From CALKZN01 sp050633585 (GTDB taxonomy: Bacteria > Pseudomonadota > Gammaproteobacteria > Arenicellales > Arenicellaceae), in contig JBOEGT010000002.1 of assembly GCA_050633585.1 (NCBI GenBank), positions 71,756 to 135,755 of the forward strand: a stretch of 64,000 bases of DNA. Reading direction: 5' to 3'. The first letter of the stretch is position 1, and each line of letters starts with the position of its first letter. Of the stretch, positions 35,125 to 44,883 are shown one piece after another. The position numbers and the translations under genes were made by a program. Below the pieces are notes generated by a model. The model worked only from the letters and a program-made list of their open reading frames with translations, had not been told where the DNA came from and ran no database searches.

Positions 35125-35805
35125 ATGATGGAAACAAATAGGCAATCACAAATGGGTATTGGCATGACGTCAATGCGAGCGAGACATCGGTTAATTGATC
35201 AATTACGTTCATTAGGTGTGCGTGATGAAAAAGTATTGAATGTGATGTTATCTGTTCCAAGGCATGAATTCCTCGAAGAAGCATTGAGTTCACATGCCTA
35301 TGATAATGCCGCCTTGCCAATTGGTTACGGTCAAACCATATCTCAACCTTTTACGGTGGCAATCATGACAGCGAAACTGAGAGAAAAGTTTCCTGATGGT
35401 ATGAAGAATGTTCTTGAAATTGGTACGGGCTGTGGTTATCAAACGGCTGTGATTGCTCCTTTTTCAGAAAAAGTGATTTCTATTGAACGTATTACTCAAT
35501 TGCATCGGAATGCCAGAGATCGTTTGTATGATTTAAAAGTCAGGAATATTAAGTGTATTCATGCCGATGGTTTTTTGGGGTGTTGTGATTATGCGCCTTT
35601 TGATGGAATACTTGCGGCGGCTGTTTCGCAGGATGTTCCTGAGGAGTTGATTGAGCAACTGCAAGAGGGCGGTCGCTTAGTGATGCCTGTGACGGGGGGT
35701 AATAAAGAGCAAAATTTAATTGTTGTTGATAAAACATCAAGTGGCATTAAAAAACAAACATTAGAATCAGTTGCTTTCGTACCGCGTGTTTCAGGCGTAA
35801 TTTAA
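35125..35805 (+). CDS. pcm: Protein-L-isoaspartate O-methyltransferase
   Basis: Repairs isomerised aspartyl residues using S-adenosylmethionine. 226 residues with IGYGQTISQPFTVAIMT, SAM motif VLEIGTGCGYQTAVIA and EGGRLVMPVT. Starts 8 bp after surE. Several Met codons are near the start; the first or the later Met before RARHRLIDQL is possible. Confidence 0.96.
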   Translation: MMETNRQSQMGIGMTSMRARHRLIDQLRSLGVRDEKVLNVMLSVPRHEFLEEALSSHAYDNAALPIGYGQTISQPFTVAIMTAKLREKFPDGMKNVLEIGTGCGYQTAVIAPFSEKVISIERITQLHRNARDRLYDLKVRNIKCIHADGFLGCCDYAPFDGILAAAVSQDVPEELIEQLQEGGRLVMPVTGGNKEQNLIVVDKTSSGIKKQTLESVAFVPRVSGVI

Positions 35806-35827
35806 TTTATTTTTCAATCGTATTTAA

Positions 35828-36418
35828 ATGAAAATTTTTGAACCTATTTATCGCAAAACTTTAGAGTGGGCGGCACATCCAAAAGCAGAAAAAATATTAG
35901 GTGTTGTCAGTTTTGCGGAATCTTCATTTTTTCCGATTCCAGTGGATGTCATGCTTGCCCCAATGTCGCTGGCTGATCGTTCAAAGGCATGGCGTTATGC
36001 CTTCATTGCGACGATTACTTCAGTCTTGGGAGCTATTTTTGGCTATTTGATTGGAGCGTTTCTTTTTGAATCGATTGGTCAGCAAGTCATCACGGCAATG
36101 CATTGGCAAGAAAAGTTTGATCTCGTTAAAAAAGGCTTTGATGATTATGGTGTTTGGATCATTCTTATCGCTAGTTTTACGCCATTTCCTTATAAAATTG
36201 TGACCATCTCTTCAGGGGTTTTTGGTATTGCCTTGTTGCCATTTATTCTGTTGTCTATTGTAGGTCGTGGAGCACGATTTTATTTAGTGTGCGGTTTGGT
36301 GAAGTTCTTCGGTCCTAGTATTGAGGGAATGTTAGATAAGTGGGTTGAGCGAATTGGCTGGGGAGCGTTTGTGTTATTAATTTGTGCGGCTGTAGTATAT
36401 AAATCACTCGGTCACTGA
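35828..36418 (+). CDS. yqaA: YqaA family (VTT/DedA-like) inner-membrane protein
   Basis: 196 residues with about four membrane spans and the family segment FAESSFFPIPVDVMLAPM plus ASFTPFPYKIVTISSGVF. Related to DedA/VTT membrane proteins implicated in lipid or membrane homeostasis. Conserved between pcm and nlpD. Confidence 0.88.
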   Translation: MKIFEPIYRKTLEWAAHPKAEKILGVVSFAESSFFPIPVDVMLAPMSLADRSKAWRYAFIATITSVLGAIFGYLIGAFLFESIGQQVITAMHWQEKFDLVKKGFDDYGVWIILIASFTPFPYKIVTISSGVFGIALLPFILLSIVGRGARFYLVCGLVKFFGPSIEGMLDKWVERIGWGAFVLLICAAVVYKSLGH

Positions 36419-36440
36419 GCAAAAGAGGCATGGTTATTTA

Positions 36441-37340
36441 ATGATTAAGGTTAAAAAAATAGTCGTAATCATTGTGCTCTTAATGTTATCCGCCTGTGGC
36501 AGTTCGAAGAGCCCGGTTGTATCTCGTTCAACGGTGGACCGTTTTGCTGAATCCGAGAAAATAGGCGGCAGGATTATTACGATTGTTGAGCGTGGCGACA
36601 CTTGGTATGGAATCGCGTTTGCTAATAGTGTTGAAGTGTCTGATTTAACGGCATGGAATGGGATGAAAGAAACAGATAGTTTGCGCATTGGGCAGCGCAT
36701 CCGCTTGACCAAGCCAATAGGGTTTAAGAAACCTCAACGTAATGCTGAGCAGGCATCAGTAGTGAATCAAGGTCAATCGGCAAAAGTTGTCGTTGTTGAG
36801 CCTCGAGCTGGCAGGGCAGTGGTTTCTAATTCAACGGCATCAAAAGAGGCTAAGCGGCAGAATTTTCAGAAACCAGCTCCGAATACTCAAGTGTCTAAGC
36901 CGAAACTCTCGGTGAAAAAACAACAAGCGAAACCTGAAACACAGGTGATTGCTAAGCCGCATGTTTTTAAGCAAAAAAATGTTCGTTGGTCTTGGCCTTT
37001 AAAGGGAAGAGTGGTGTCTAAGTTCTCTTTATCGAATGGACGAAAGGGGATTGATATCGCGGGAAAACAAAATCAACAAATCAAAGTGGCTGCACCGGGA
37101 AAAGTAGTCTATCAAGGCAACGGGATTAAAGGATATCGTAATTTAATTATTATTAAACACACGGATAAGTTGCTAAGTGCTTATGCGCATAATAACAAAG
37201 TGTTTGTGCGAGAAGGTCAGTGGGTTGACGCGAACCAAACGATTTCAACTGTTGGTTTAAAGAACGGCAAGCCCTTATTGCATTTTGAAATTCGTCAAAA
37301 CGGCAAGCCCGTTGATCCATTAAGGTATTTGGGTAGCTAA
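36441..37340 (+). CDS. nlpD: Amidase activator NlpD (LysM + degenerate M23 lipoprotein)
   Basis: 299-residue outer-membrane lipoprotein: signal with lipobox LSAC (Cys near residue 19), a LysM domain (about 50-95; VERGDTWYGIAFANSVEVSDLTAW), a low-complexity linker, and a C-terminal LytM/M23 domain. That domain matches NlpD (GIDIAG; NLIIIKHTDKLLSAYAHN; LLHFEIRQNGKPVDPLRYL) and lacks the first zinc ligand His, so it is an activator of a cell-wall amidase, not an enzyme. In many relatives rpoS follows; here the next gene is hom. Confidence 0.93.
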   Translation: MIKVKKIVVIIVLLMLSACGSSKSPVVSRSTVDRFAESEKIGGRIITIVERGDTWYGIAFANSVEVSDLTAWNGMKETDSLRIGQRIRLTKPIGFKKPQRNAEQASVVNQGQSAKVVVVEPRAGRAVVSNSTASKEAKRQNFQKPAPNTQVSKPKLSVKKQQAKPETQVIAKPHVFKQKNVRWSWPLKGRVVSKFSLSNGRKGIDIAGKQNQQIKVAAPGKVVYQGNGIKGYRNLIIIKHTDKLLSAYAHNNKVFVREGQWVDANQTISTVGLKNGKPLLHFEIRQNGKPVDPLRYLGS

Positions 37341-37473
37341 TCGTACGTTTCTGCTGGAAAGATGTAATTATGACAACATAAGGCGCGACAATTGTACGTT
37401 GCACCGCTAAAATACAGCGTTTGAATATTGACCATAGAATAAAGCCAGTTTTGGAGCTTTTTAGAAATTATTT

Positions 37474-38790
37474 ATGCAGAAAATTACTCTTGGAATTTTA
37501 GGCCTTGGTACTGTCGGTGGTGGAACCGTCAATGTGCTTAAGCGTAATGCAAACATGATCAAAGGCAGAACAAATGCTCAGATTGACATTAAATCAGCTT
37601 TGGTGCGCTCGTTGGAAGGAGAGCGAATATGTGATTGTTCTGGAATTCAGTTAACCACAAACCCAGATGATGTGTTAAATGACCCTGAAATTGATGTCAT
37701 TGTTGAGTTGATTGGCGGAGAGACGCTGGCTAAAGAATGTGTTGAAAAAGCGATCGCGAATGGCAAGCATGTTGTGACAGCGAATAAAGCATTGATTGCA
37801 AACTCAGGCAATGAATTGTTTGCAGCTGCTGAGGCAAATAATGTGTCTATTGCTTATGAGGCATCAGTTGCTGGAGGCATTAGTATTATTAAGGCTTTGC
37901 GAGAAGGTTTAGCCGGTAATGAGATAGAGTTTATCGCCGGGATTATTAATGGCACGGGTAACTTTATTTTGACCGAAATGCTTGAAAAAGGACGAGATTT
38001 TTCTGATGTTTTAACTGAGGCTCAAGAGCTCGGTTATGCTGAAGCTGATCCTACATTTGATGTTGAGGGAATTGATGCTGCTCATAAGCTAGCTATCCTT
38101 GCTGCTATTGGCTTTGGTATGCCGATCGACTTTCAGTCAGTTTATACTCAGGGTATTTCTGAACTTGATCTGGATGACCTCAAATATGCACAAGAATTAG
38201 GCTATCGTGTTAAGCATTTAGGTATCGCAAAACGTACTGAGAACGGTGTTGAACTTCGTGTTCACCCAACGTTGATTCCTGAAAAACGGTTAATTGCTAA
38301 TGTTAATGGTGTGATGAATGCTATTTTAGTGAGGGGCGATGCAGTGGGAAATACCTTACATTATGGTGCTGGTGCTGGGGCGGCACCAACCGCTTCAGCT
38401 GTTGTGGCTGATATTGTCGATGTGGTAAGGCGTATTCAAACAAATAGCTTGTCAAGCCAATCAGTGCCACATTTAGGTGTTGCCGCGGAGTATCTTACGC
38501 CTCAACCGTCCGTTGTCGTTGACGATTTTGTGACTGGGTTCTATGTTCGCCTAACCGTGAGTGATGAGCCGGGCGTCATGGCGCAAGTGACTCAAATCTT
38601 TGCAGAGCAAAATATTAGTATCGAAGCAGTTATTCAAAAGGAACCGGCTAACTCTCAAGAGCTTGTAAAAATTATTTTGTTAACTCAAGAGTGCCAAGAG
38701 AAGCTCTTGGATCAATGTATTGAGAGAATACAAGCATTGCCTGCAGTAAAAGCCCCAGCGGTAAAAATTCGCGTTGAACATTTAAATTGA
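37474..38790 (+). CDS. hom: Homoserine dehydrogenase
   Basis: Reduces aspartate semialdehyde to homoserine (threonine/methionine pathway). 438 residues: NAD(P) motif GILGLGTVGGGTVNVL, catalytic region AGIINGTGNFILTEM, AEADPTFDVEGIDAAHK and a C-terminal ACT domain (about 355-435) that usually mediates threonine feedback. Mono-functional, without an aspartokinase domain. thrC follows 17 bp downstream. Confidence 0.97.
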   Translation: MQKITLGILGLGTVGGGTVNVLKRNANMIKGRTNAQIDIKSALVRSLEGERICDCSGIQLTTNPDDVLNDPEIDVIVELIGGETLAKECVEKAIANGKHVVTANKALIANSGNELFAAAEANNVSIAYEASVAGGISIIKALREGLAGNEIEFIAGIINGTGNFILTEMLEKGRDFSDVLTEAQELGYAEADPTFDVEGIDAAHKLAILAAIGFGMPIDFQSVYTQGISELDLDDLKYAQELGYRVKHLGIAKRTENGVELRVHPTLIPEKRLIANVNGVMNAILVRGDAVGNTLHYGAGAGAAPTASAVVADIVDVVRRIQTNSLSSQSVPHLGVAAEYLTPQPSVVVDDFVTGFYVRLTVSDEPGVMAQVTQIFAEQNISIEAVIQKEPANSQELVKIILLTQECQEKLLDQCIERIQALPAVKAPAVKIRVEHLN

Positions 38791-38807
38791 TGTAAATAGA
38801 GCTGAAC

Positions 38808-40199
38808 ATGAAATATATCAGTACCCGTGGTCAAGCAGAGCCACTTAGTTTTGAAGATGTTGTCCTCACTGGCTTAGCAAGTGATGGTGGTTTATATGTT
38901 CCCGAATCAATACCTCGCTTTTCTGAAGAGAAGATTGCGAGTTTTGCTGGCATGTCCTATGAGGAGCTAGCCTTTGAAGTGATGGCACCATTTGTTGGTG
39001 GTGAGATTCCTGACGAAGATTTTAAAAGATTAATTCAGCAGGCCTACGCAAGTTTTCGTCATGGCGCAATTGCGCCGTTGGTTCAAACGGCCCACCAAGA
39101 ATGGATTTTAGAGTTATTCCAAGGCCCGACTCTGGCGTTTAAAGATTTTGCACTGCAATTATTGGGTTTGATTTTAGATTATTTTCTAAAAAAACGTGAT
39201 CAAAAGGTTGTTGTGTTAGGGGCAACCTCAGGAGATACCGGTTCGGCAGCAATTGAAGGCTGTCGTAACTGTGAGAACATCGATATTTTTATTTTGCATC
39301 CGCATAACAGGGTGTCAGATGTTCAGCGTAAACAAATGACGAGCGTTATTTCTGATAATGTATTCAATATTGCGCTTGAGGGTAATTTTGATGATTGTCA
39401 AAACGCCGTAAAAGCCAGCTTCCGCGATCAAAGCTTTTTGCCTGAAGGCCGGCAGTTAGTGGCGGTAAATTCAATTAACTGGGCGCGCATTATGGCTCAG
39501 ATTGTTTACTATTTTTATGCCGGCGCGGCATTAGGTTCGCCTTACCGGAAAATGTCTTTTTCAGTGCCGACGGGGAATTTTGGTGATATTTATGCGGGAT
39601 ATTTAGCGGGCCAAATGGGTCTGCCAATCGATCAGTTGATTGTAGCGACGAATCAAAATGACATTTTACACCGTTGTATTAAAAACAATGATCACTCGAA
39701 AAAAGAATTAGCAAAAACCTTGTCTCCGAGTATGGATATTATGGTGTCGAGTAACTTTGAGCGAATGCTGTTTGACGTGCATGAGCGAGATGGTTCTGCT
39801 ATCAGAAAACTGATGAATGATTTCTCGGATGGTGCTATGACTATTGATGAGAAACCGTTTGCTAACATTAAAAGCGTGTTCAGTAGTTTTCGATTAAACG
39901 ATGCGGGTACCACTGAAGTGATTAACCAGGTTTATCAGGCAACCGAATACTTACTGGATCCTCACACGGCTATTGGTTTAGAGGCTGGGCGTCAAAATAG
40001 AACGAGCGCTGACGTGCCAATGATTTGTTTGGCCACAGCTCATCCAGCTAAGTTCCCAGAAGCGATTGAGCATGCTCAGCTTGATGTCCGAGCCGAGTTG
40101 CCAATGCATATGGCAGATTTATTTGATCGAGAAGAGCGTTGCGAAGTGCTTGATAATGACTTAAATGTTCTGCACGAATATATTGCTGATAAGATTTAA
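38808..40199 (+). CDS. thrC: Threonine synthase
   Basis: PLP enzyme making threonine from phosphohomoserine. 463 residues, the long form; PLP lysine in GPTLAFKDFALQLL, phosphate loop ATSGDTGSAA. A thrB (homoserine kinase) is not in this operon. A strong terminator follows. Confidence 0.97.
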   Translation: MKYISTRGQAEPLSFEDVVLTGLASDGGLYVPESIPRFSEEKIASFAGMSYEELAFEVMAPFVGGEIPDEDFKRLIQQAYASFRHGAIAPLVQTAHQEWILELFQGPTLAFKDFALQLLGLILDYFLKKRDQKVVVLGATSGDTGSAAIEGCRNCENIDIFILHPHNRVSDVQRKQMTSVISDNVFNIALEGNFDDCQNAVKASFRDQSFLPEGRQLVAVNSINWARIMAQIVYYFYAGAALGSPYRKMSFSVPTGNFGDIYAGYLAGQMGLPIDQLIVATNQNDILHRCIKNNDHSKKELAKTLSPSMDIMVSSNFERMLFDVHERDGSAIRKLMNDFSDGAMTIDEKPFANIKSVFSSFRLNDAGTTEVINQVYQATEYLLDPHTAIGLEAGRQNRTSADVPMICLATAHPAKFPEAIEHAQLDVRAELPMHMADLFDREERCEVLDNDLNVLHEYIADKI

Positions 40200-40282
40200 A
40201 TGATGTTTTACAAAGGCTTGCTGTTTTAGCAGGACTTTTACTTGTTATATAGCAATTATTTAGCGTGTATCGAGTAATAAAT

Positions 40283-40327
40283 AAAAAGCCCGCACTGCTT
40301 GTTAAAAGCAAGTGCGGGCTTTTTTTA
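40283..40327 (+). terminator. Bidirectional terminator between thrC and the cytochrome gene
   Basis: AAAGCCCGCACT/AGTGCGGGCTTT stem, extended by CTT/AAG pairs, with A-run and T-run on its two sides. Confidence 0.93.
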
Positions 40328-40361
40328 TTGTTGCTGTTTTTTTGTTTATTGCATAAAGTTC

Positions 40362-40844
40362 TTATTGTGATGCCTGAACCATATAGTCAACAGCGGCTTT
40401 GACTTCGTCGTCACTTAAACTTTGCCCGCCTCTGGCTGGCATTGCTCCTAAGCCGTTGATTGCACTGTCATATAGAGTATCTTGACCTTTGCCTAGTCTC
40501 GCAGTCCATTGTTCTGCTTTGCCAACAATGGGTGCGCCAGCAACGCCTGAGCTATGGCAGGCAACACACGCTGCGTTGTAGACTGTCTCGCCACTGACTT
40601 CTTGTGCCTGAGCTTCTGGAACGGCATTTGCTACTGTACCAATTGCGACTTTACCAATTGGAGCGATTTGCTCAACAATGGATGGAGTTCTTTCAGCGTC
40701 TTTTTCAGCGCGTAATCTTTCGTTGACCTCTCCCGCATTAATAGTCGCTAGGACCATTAGTATTGCTGTTAATACAGTCATGGCAATGATCATGCCAATA
40801 AAATTACGCGAAAACTTGTTATCGCTCATTGGTTGTTCACTCAT
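40362..40844 (-). CDS. Cytochrome c5 family monohaem protein
   Basis: 160 residues. N-terminal membrane segment (FIGMIIAMTVLTAILMVLA), an Ala/Pro linker and a C-terminal class I cytochrome c domain with CVACH and axial Met in LGAMPARGG. Membrane-anchored periplasmic electron carrier, probably feeding a terminal oxidase. GAGGAAAG precedes the ATG. Confidence 0.93.
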   Translation of the reverse strand: MSEQPMSDNKFSRNFIGMIIAMTVLTAILMVLATINAGEVNERLRAEKDAERTPSIVEQIAPIGKVAIGTVANAVPEAQAQEVSGETVYNAACVACHSSGVAGAPIVGKAEQWTARLGKGQDTLYDSAINGLGAMPARGGQSLSDDEVKAAVDYMVQASQ

Positions 40845-40995
40845 TATACTTTCCTCACAAAGATCAATAAGACGTATATTTTTACAAATATAATTTGGCT
40901 ATTTTACCCAAAATATAATAACCAAAAATTAATGCCGATCCGATTATAAATGAATAATGTGGCTAGTACAGCATTATTCATTTATTAGCGCCGTA

Positions 40996-42498
40996 TCATT
41001 TTAAGATTGAGCCGAGAACGCCTCGAATAATCTGTCTTCCAAGGCGTGTGCCAATAGTTCTAGCAGCACTTTTGATTAATGTTTCAGAAATCGATTGGCG
41101 GCGACTTGACGAGCGTTTAGTTCTTGAACGCGACTTTTCTGCTTCTTCAAAACGCTCAAGTTCTAGCTCACGAGCTTCTTCTTGCGCTTCCATTTTTGCC
41201 TCTTCTTCGGCTCTTTCACGGAGTAACTCATAAGCCGATTCGCGGTCAATGGTCGTATCGTATTTCCCGTTATAGGGTGAGCGCTGGATGTGCTCTGTGC
41301 GTTCAGAGTCTGTCATTGGCCCAATGCGAGACTCTGGCGGCCTAATTAAGATGCGTTCAACTTCCGTAGGGCTACCTTTTTCATCAAGAATAGAGACTAG
41401 TGCTTCGCCAATACCTAATTCCGTAATGCATTCTCGCGTATCAATATTGGGGTTTGTGCGAAACGTGTCAGCGACTGCTGAGATTGTTTTCTTATCTTTT
41501 GGTGTGAAAGCTCTTAAAGCGTGCTGGATTTTAAGGCCTAGTTGCCCGAGGATATCTTGTGGAATATCTAAAGGGTTTTGTGAGATGAAGTAAATGCCGA
41601 CACCTTTGGAGCGGATTAAACGAACGACTTGTTCAATTTTTTCGACTAGCACTTTTGGCGCGTCTTCAAAAATTAGGTGGGCTTCATCAAAGAAAAGAAC
41701 AAATTTTGGTTTTTCAGGGTCGCCGACTTCCGGTAAGTTTTCAAAAAGTTCCGACATTAGCCAAATTAAGAAGACAGCATACAGCTTTGGGGAGTTATGA
41801 ATGACTTTTGTGACATCCATGATGTTAATGATGCCATTACCGCTAAAGTCAAAACTCATTAAGTCACTGAGTTTAATGGCTGGTTCTCCAAGAAAATCTT
41901 CACCACCTTGTTCTTCCAGTACAATCAATCCGCGTTGAATGGCGCCAATACTGGCGGATGAAATATTGCCGTATTCACCTTTTAATTCTTTGGCATTGTC
42001 TGCCATCCATGTAAGCATGGCGCGAAGGTCTTTGAGGTCTAAGATCAACCAGCCATTATCGTCCGCTACTTTGAAGCATGTATAAAGCACGCCAGTCTGA
42101 GTGTCATTTAGCTCTAAAAGACTTGACCACAATAAAGGGCCTATTTCACTGACTGTTGTGCGAATAGGGTGTCCTTGTTTTCCTAGAAAGTCCCAAAATA
42201 CGACGGGAGAGCCTTTCATTTCATAGCCATCAATGCGAATTTTTTCAATTCGTTCATCGATTTTAGGGTGCGGTTTGGCAGGTTTTGCGAGCCCGGAAAT
42301 ATCACCTTTCACATCTGCAAGAAAAACGGGGACGCCCATTTGAGAAAAACTTTCAGCGAGGATTTGCAGCGTTATTGTTTTACCTGTTCCTGTCGCGCCA
42401 GCAATCATGCCATGGCGGTTGGCCATTTTTCCGAGTAAGTGAACTTGTTTTTCATGATTGCCGCCGACTAAAAATTGAGGTGCTGCGTTATTAGACAT
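40996..42498 (-). CDS. HerA-like ATPase of the YjgR/DUF853 family
   Basis: 500 residues: Walker A GATGTGKT near residue 35, Walker B VLFFDEAHLIF, FISQNPLDIP motif and a C-terminal Glu/Arg-rich helix followed by a basic RSRTKRSSSRRQ stretch and a small SAARTIGTRLGRQI tail typical of the family. HerA/FtsK-superfamily translocase-like ATPase of unknown physiological role. AGGAAGA lies before the ATG. Confidence 0.92.
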   Translation of the reverse strand: MSNNAAPQFLVGGNHEKQVHLLGKMANRHGMIAGATGTGKTITLQILAESFSQMGVPVFLADVKGDISGLAKPAKPHPKIDERIEKIRIDGYEMKGSPVVFWDFLGKQGHPIRTTVSEIGPLLWSSLLELNDTQTGVLYTCFKVADDNGWLILDLKDLRAMLTWMADNAKELKGEYGNISSASIGAIQRGLIVLEEQGGEDFLGEPAIKLSDLMSFDFSGNGIINIMDVTKVIHNSPKLYAVFLIWLMSELFENLPEVGDPEKPKFVLFFDEAHLIFEDAPKVLVEKIEQVVRLIRSKGVGIYFISQNPLDIPQDILGQLGLKIQHALRAFTPKDKKTISAVADTFRTNPNIDTRECITELGIGEALVSILDEKGSPTEVERILIRPPESRIGPMTDSERTEHIQRSPYNGKYDTTIDRESAYELLRERAEEEAKMEAQEEARELELERFEEAEKSRSRTKRSSSRRQSISETLIKSAARTIGTRLGRQIIRGVLGSILK

Positions 42499-42826
42499 GA
42501 TTCTTCCTGTGTTAAGTTTTCTTTTTGGTTTGATCTTTATTACTGGTGTCTCATTTTTAGCGGCAAGCTCTTCTCTGCCTAGATAAAAAATGAATTACCG
42601 ATTAGATTAAGTAATTTAAGATATTTCTGGGTGTTTTTCTAACGTGTTAATTAGAACAGTTTCAGTTGTAAAATCCAAATTCAATAGATGAAAATAATAC
42701 ATCATTGGCTGAATGCTCTATAATAGCGACGACAAGGCTACTCAAAACAAGCTGTTACAAGGATTTTGATTGGTCAAAATAAGAAAAATCTCTATGAAGT
42801 ACAGATAATAAAAACAGGAGAAAACT
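42499..42826. other. Intergenic region between the divergent HerA-like gene and dodecin gene
   Basis: 328 bp, AT-rich, presumably holding two divergent promoters. I see no convincing ORF, RNA gene, terminator or long repeat in it. Confidence 0.6.
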
Positions 42827-43030
42827 ATGTCAGTCGCAAAAGTTACAGAAATTTCTGCATCGTCCAAAAAAAGCTTTGAAGATGCTATTGAAAAGGGCGT
42901 TGAAAGAGCGAGTAAAACATTAAAAAACGTGACAAGTGCTTGGGTTAAAGATCAGCAGGTTGAGGTTGAAGATGGCAAGGTCACGGAATATAGAGTCGCA
43001 ATGAAAGTGACATTTATTTTAGAAGATTAA
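42827..43030 (+). CDS. Dodecin (flavin-binding/storage protein)
   Basis: 67 residues, full dodecin length, with VAKVTEISASSKKSFEDAI, ERASKTLKNVTSAWV and the DGKVTEYRVAMKVTF strand; the Trp in SAWV is the flavin-stacking residue. Forms hollow dodecamers that bind riboflavin/FMN. AGGAGAA precedes the ATG. folE follows within 15 bp, a plausible pairing because both involve GTP-derived pteridine/flavin cofactors. Confidence 0.95.
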   Translation: MSVAKVTEISASSKKSFEDAIEKGVERASKTLKNVTSAWVKDQQVEVEDGKVTEYRVAMKVTFILED

Positions 43031-43044
43031 ATATATATTGTATT

Positions 43045-43608
43045 ATGACATTTGATGTTGATAAGGCTGCGGGCCTTTATAAAGAAATTATTAAGCAAGT
43101 TGGCGAAGATACTGAACGTGACGGTTTGCTAGATACGCCAAAGCGTGCGGCAAAAGCCATGCAGTTTCTCACTCGCGGTTATAACCAGTCGTTAGAAGAA
43201 GTCGTCAATAACGCTGTTTTTGAGACAACAAATGACCAAATGGTGATTGTTCGTGGCATTGAAGTGTACTCAATGTGTGAGCATCACATGCTGCCATTCA
43301 TTGGCACATGCCACGTCGGTTACCTTCCATCAGAAAAAGTTATAGGTCTATCCAAAATTGCTCGTATTGTAGATATGTTTGCAAGACGTCTGCAAATTCA
43401 AGAACAGATGACCCAAGAAATTGCCGAAGCAATTCAAGAGGTAACTGGAGCAAGAGGTGTTGGAGTATTAGTTGAAGCAAAACACTTGTGCATGATGATG
43501 CGCGGTGTTGAAAAGCAAAATTCATCAATGAAAACGTCGGTGATGTTGGGTTCATTTCGTTCGGATGTAAAAACTCGAGCAGAATTTTTGAATTTGATTT
43601 CGATTTAG
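43045..43608 (+). CDS. folE: GTP cyclohydrolase I
   Basis: First step of folate/tetrahydropterin synthesis. 187 residues with zinc ligands in SMCEHHMLPF and KHLCMM, and LPSEKVIGLSKIARIVDMFA. Normal length for the homodecameric enzyme. Confidence 0.97.
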   Translation: MTFDVDKAAGLYKEIIKQVGEDTERDGLLDTPKRAAKAMQFLTRGYNQSLEEVVNNAVFETTNDQMVIVRGIEVYSMCEHHMLPFIGTCHVGYLPSEKVIGLSKIARIVDMFARRLQIQEQMTQEIAEAIQEVTGARGVGVLVEAKHLCMMMRGVEKQNSSMKTSVMLGSFRSDVKTRAEFLNLISI

Positions 43609-43666
43609 TTTGCTAATTTCAAGGCTTCTATAGATACTCCCACTTGGGGATGGAGTGAGGTATTAA

Positions 43667-44356
43667 ATGCGTATTGCTCTAATAGAAGATGATCAAGATC
43701 AAATAGATTTATTATGCTTATGGCTAGAAGCCATGGAGCATGATGCCGTTGTGTATACTGATGGTACGAGTTTTATACAAGGGTTAGTGAAAGAAAGCTA
43801 TGATTTAATAGTGCTAGATTGGATGTTGCCAAATATTACTGGTATTGAAGTGCTTCGCCATATTCGATCCAATAATGACCAAACTCCTGTTTTGTTTGTA
43901 ACGGCTAAAGATGCCGAAGAAGATATCGTACAAGCACTAGAAGCGGGTGCTGATGATTATATGGCGAAGCCTATTTCGGAGCCTGAAACTAAGGCACGTA
44001 TTAAAGCCTTAATGAGGCGTTCAGGTTCTTTGCCAACAGAACAAACAGAATTCACTTTTGATCCGTACAGTTTTGATACTAAAACAAGGGAGTTGGCTTT
44101 GCATGGCAAAGTCGTTTCATTGACGCAAAAAGAATACGAGCTAATGGTATTTTTATTAAGAAATGAAGGGCGTGTTATTTCTCGAGGGCATTTGTTGCAA
44201 GTGGTGTGGGGGACGAGTCCACAGATAAATACTCGCACCGTCGATACGCATATTAGTCGGTTGCGTAATAAATTAGATATAAAACCAGAGAGCAGTGGCT
44301 GGGAGTTATCATCGATATATCAACACGGTTATCGGTTAGAACAAGTTAAAAATTAA
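43667..44356 (+). CDS. OmpR/PhoB-family response regulator
   Basis: 229 residues: receiver domain (acidic pair EDDQDQ; phosphoacceptor Asp in LIVLDWMLPNITG; Lys in DYMAKPIS) and a winged-helix output domain (VSLTQKEYELMVFLL; TRTVDTHISRLRNKLD). It heads a co-directional cluster ending with a hybrid kinase and an Hpt protein, so it is the likely end point of that phosphorelay. Gap to the next gene is 17 bp. Confidence 0.93.
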   Translation: MRIALIEDDQDQIDLLCLWLEAMEHDAVVYTDGTSFIQGLVKESYDLIVLDWMLPNITGIEVLRHIRSNNDQTPVLFVTAKDAEEDIVQALEAGADDYMAKPISEPETKARIKALMRRSGSLPTEQTEFTFDPYSFDTKTRELALHGKVVSLTQKEYELMVFLLRNEGRVISRGHLLQVVWGTSPQINTRTVDTHISRLRNKLDIKPESSGWELSSIYQHGYRLEQVKN

Positions 44357-44373
44357 AGGTATGCGAGGAAGCT

Positions 44374-44832
44374 ATGTCAGATAAACAGAAAAAACAGACG
44401 GCTGAAATTATTGACCCAGGCTTAGGTGAGCTTGATAAAGTTCGCAATATTTTATTCGGGCGGCAGGTTAAAGCTTACGAAGATCGTTTTGCTGAGCTTG
44501 AAAGCTCGCTAAATAATATGATCACTGAATTAAGTCAGACGATTGAACAGCGATTGACTGATTTAGAGGCAGACTTCCAAGAACGGGAAAAGCAACTCAG
44601 AAGCTCGTTAGATGATGCGGATGCAAACGCGTCTCAAAGCTTTTCTGAAATGCGAAGTGATATGGATAGTGTGACAGCTGCATTAGGCACTGACTTGGCC
44701 CAGGCTAAAGGGGAGCTTCGCACAGAGCTTTCAAAAGTGAATTCAAAGCTATCATCCGATAAAACGGATAGGGAATCTTTGGCAATGATGTTTGATGAAA
44801 TGAGTATGCGTCTGCGCAATGGCGAGAAATAG
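44374..44832 (+). CDS. Coiled-coil protein of the GTPase signalling cluster
   Basis: 152 residues, soluble, highly charged and almost wholly helical, with heptad-like patterns from about residue 30 to 150 (AELESSLNNMITELSQTIEQ; LTDLEADFQEREKQLR). I do not recognise a named family. The N-terminal LDKVRNILFGRQ resembles the start of the next protein (LTELRNIIVGEQ), suggesting a shared docking motif. AGGAAG precedes the ATG. Its place suggests a scaffold linking regulator and GTPase; that is inference. Confidence 0.8.
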   Translation: MSDKQKKQTAEIIDPGLGELDKVRNILFGRQVKAYEDRFAELESSLNNMITELSQTIEQRLTDLEADFQEREKQLRSSLDDADANASQSFSEMRSDMDSVTAALGTDLAQAKGELRTELSKVNSKLSSDKTDRESLAMMFDEMSMRLRNGEK

Positions 44833-44883
44833 CATCTATTGATTGATGTTAGTGAATTCATTATTTTTCAATAAAAACTGCTG

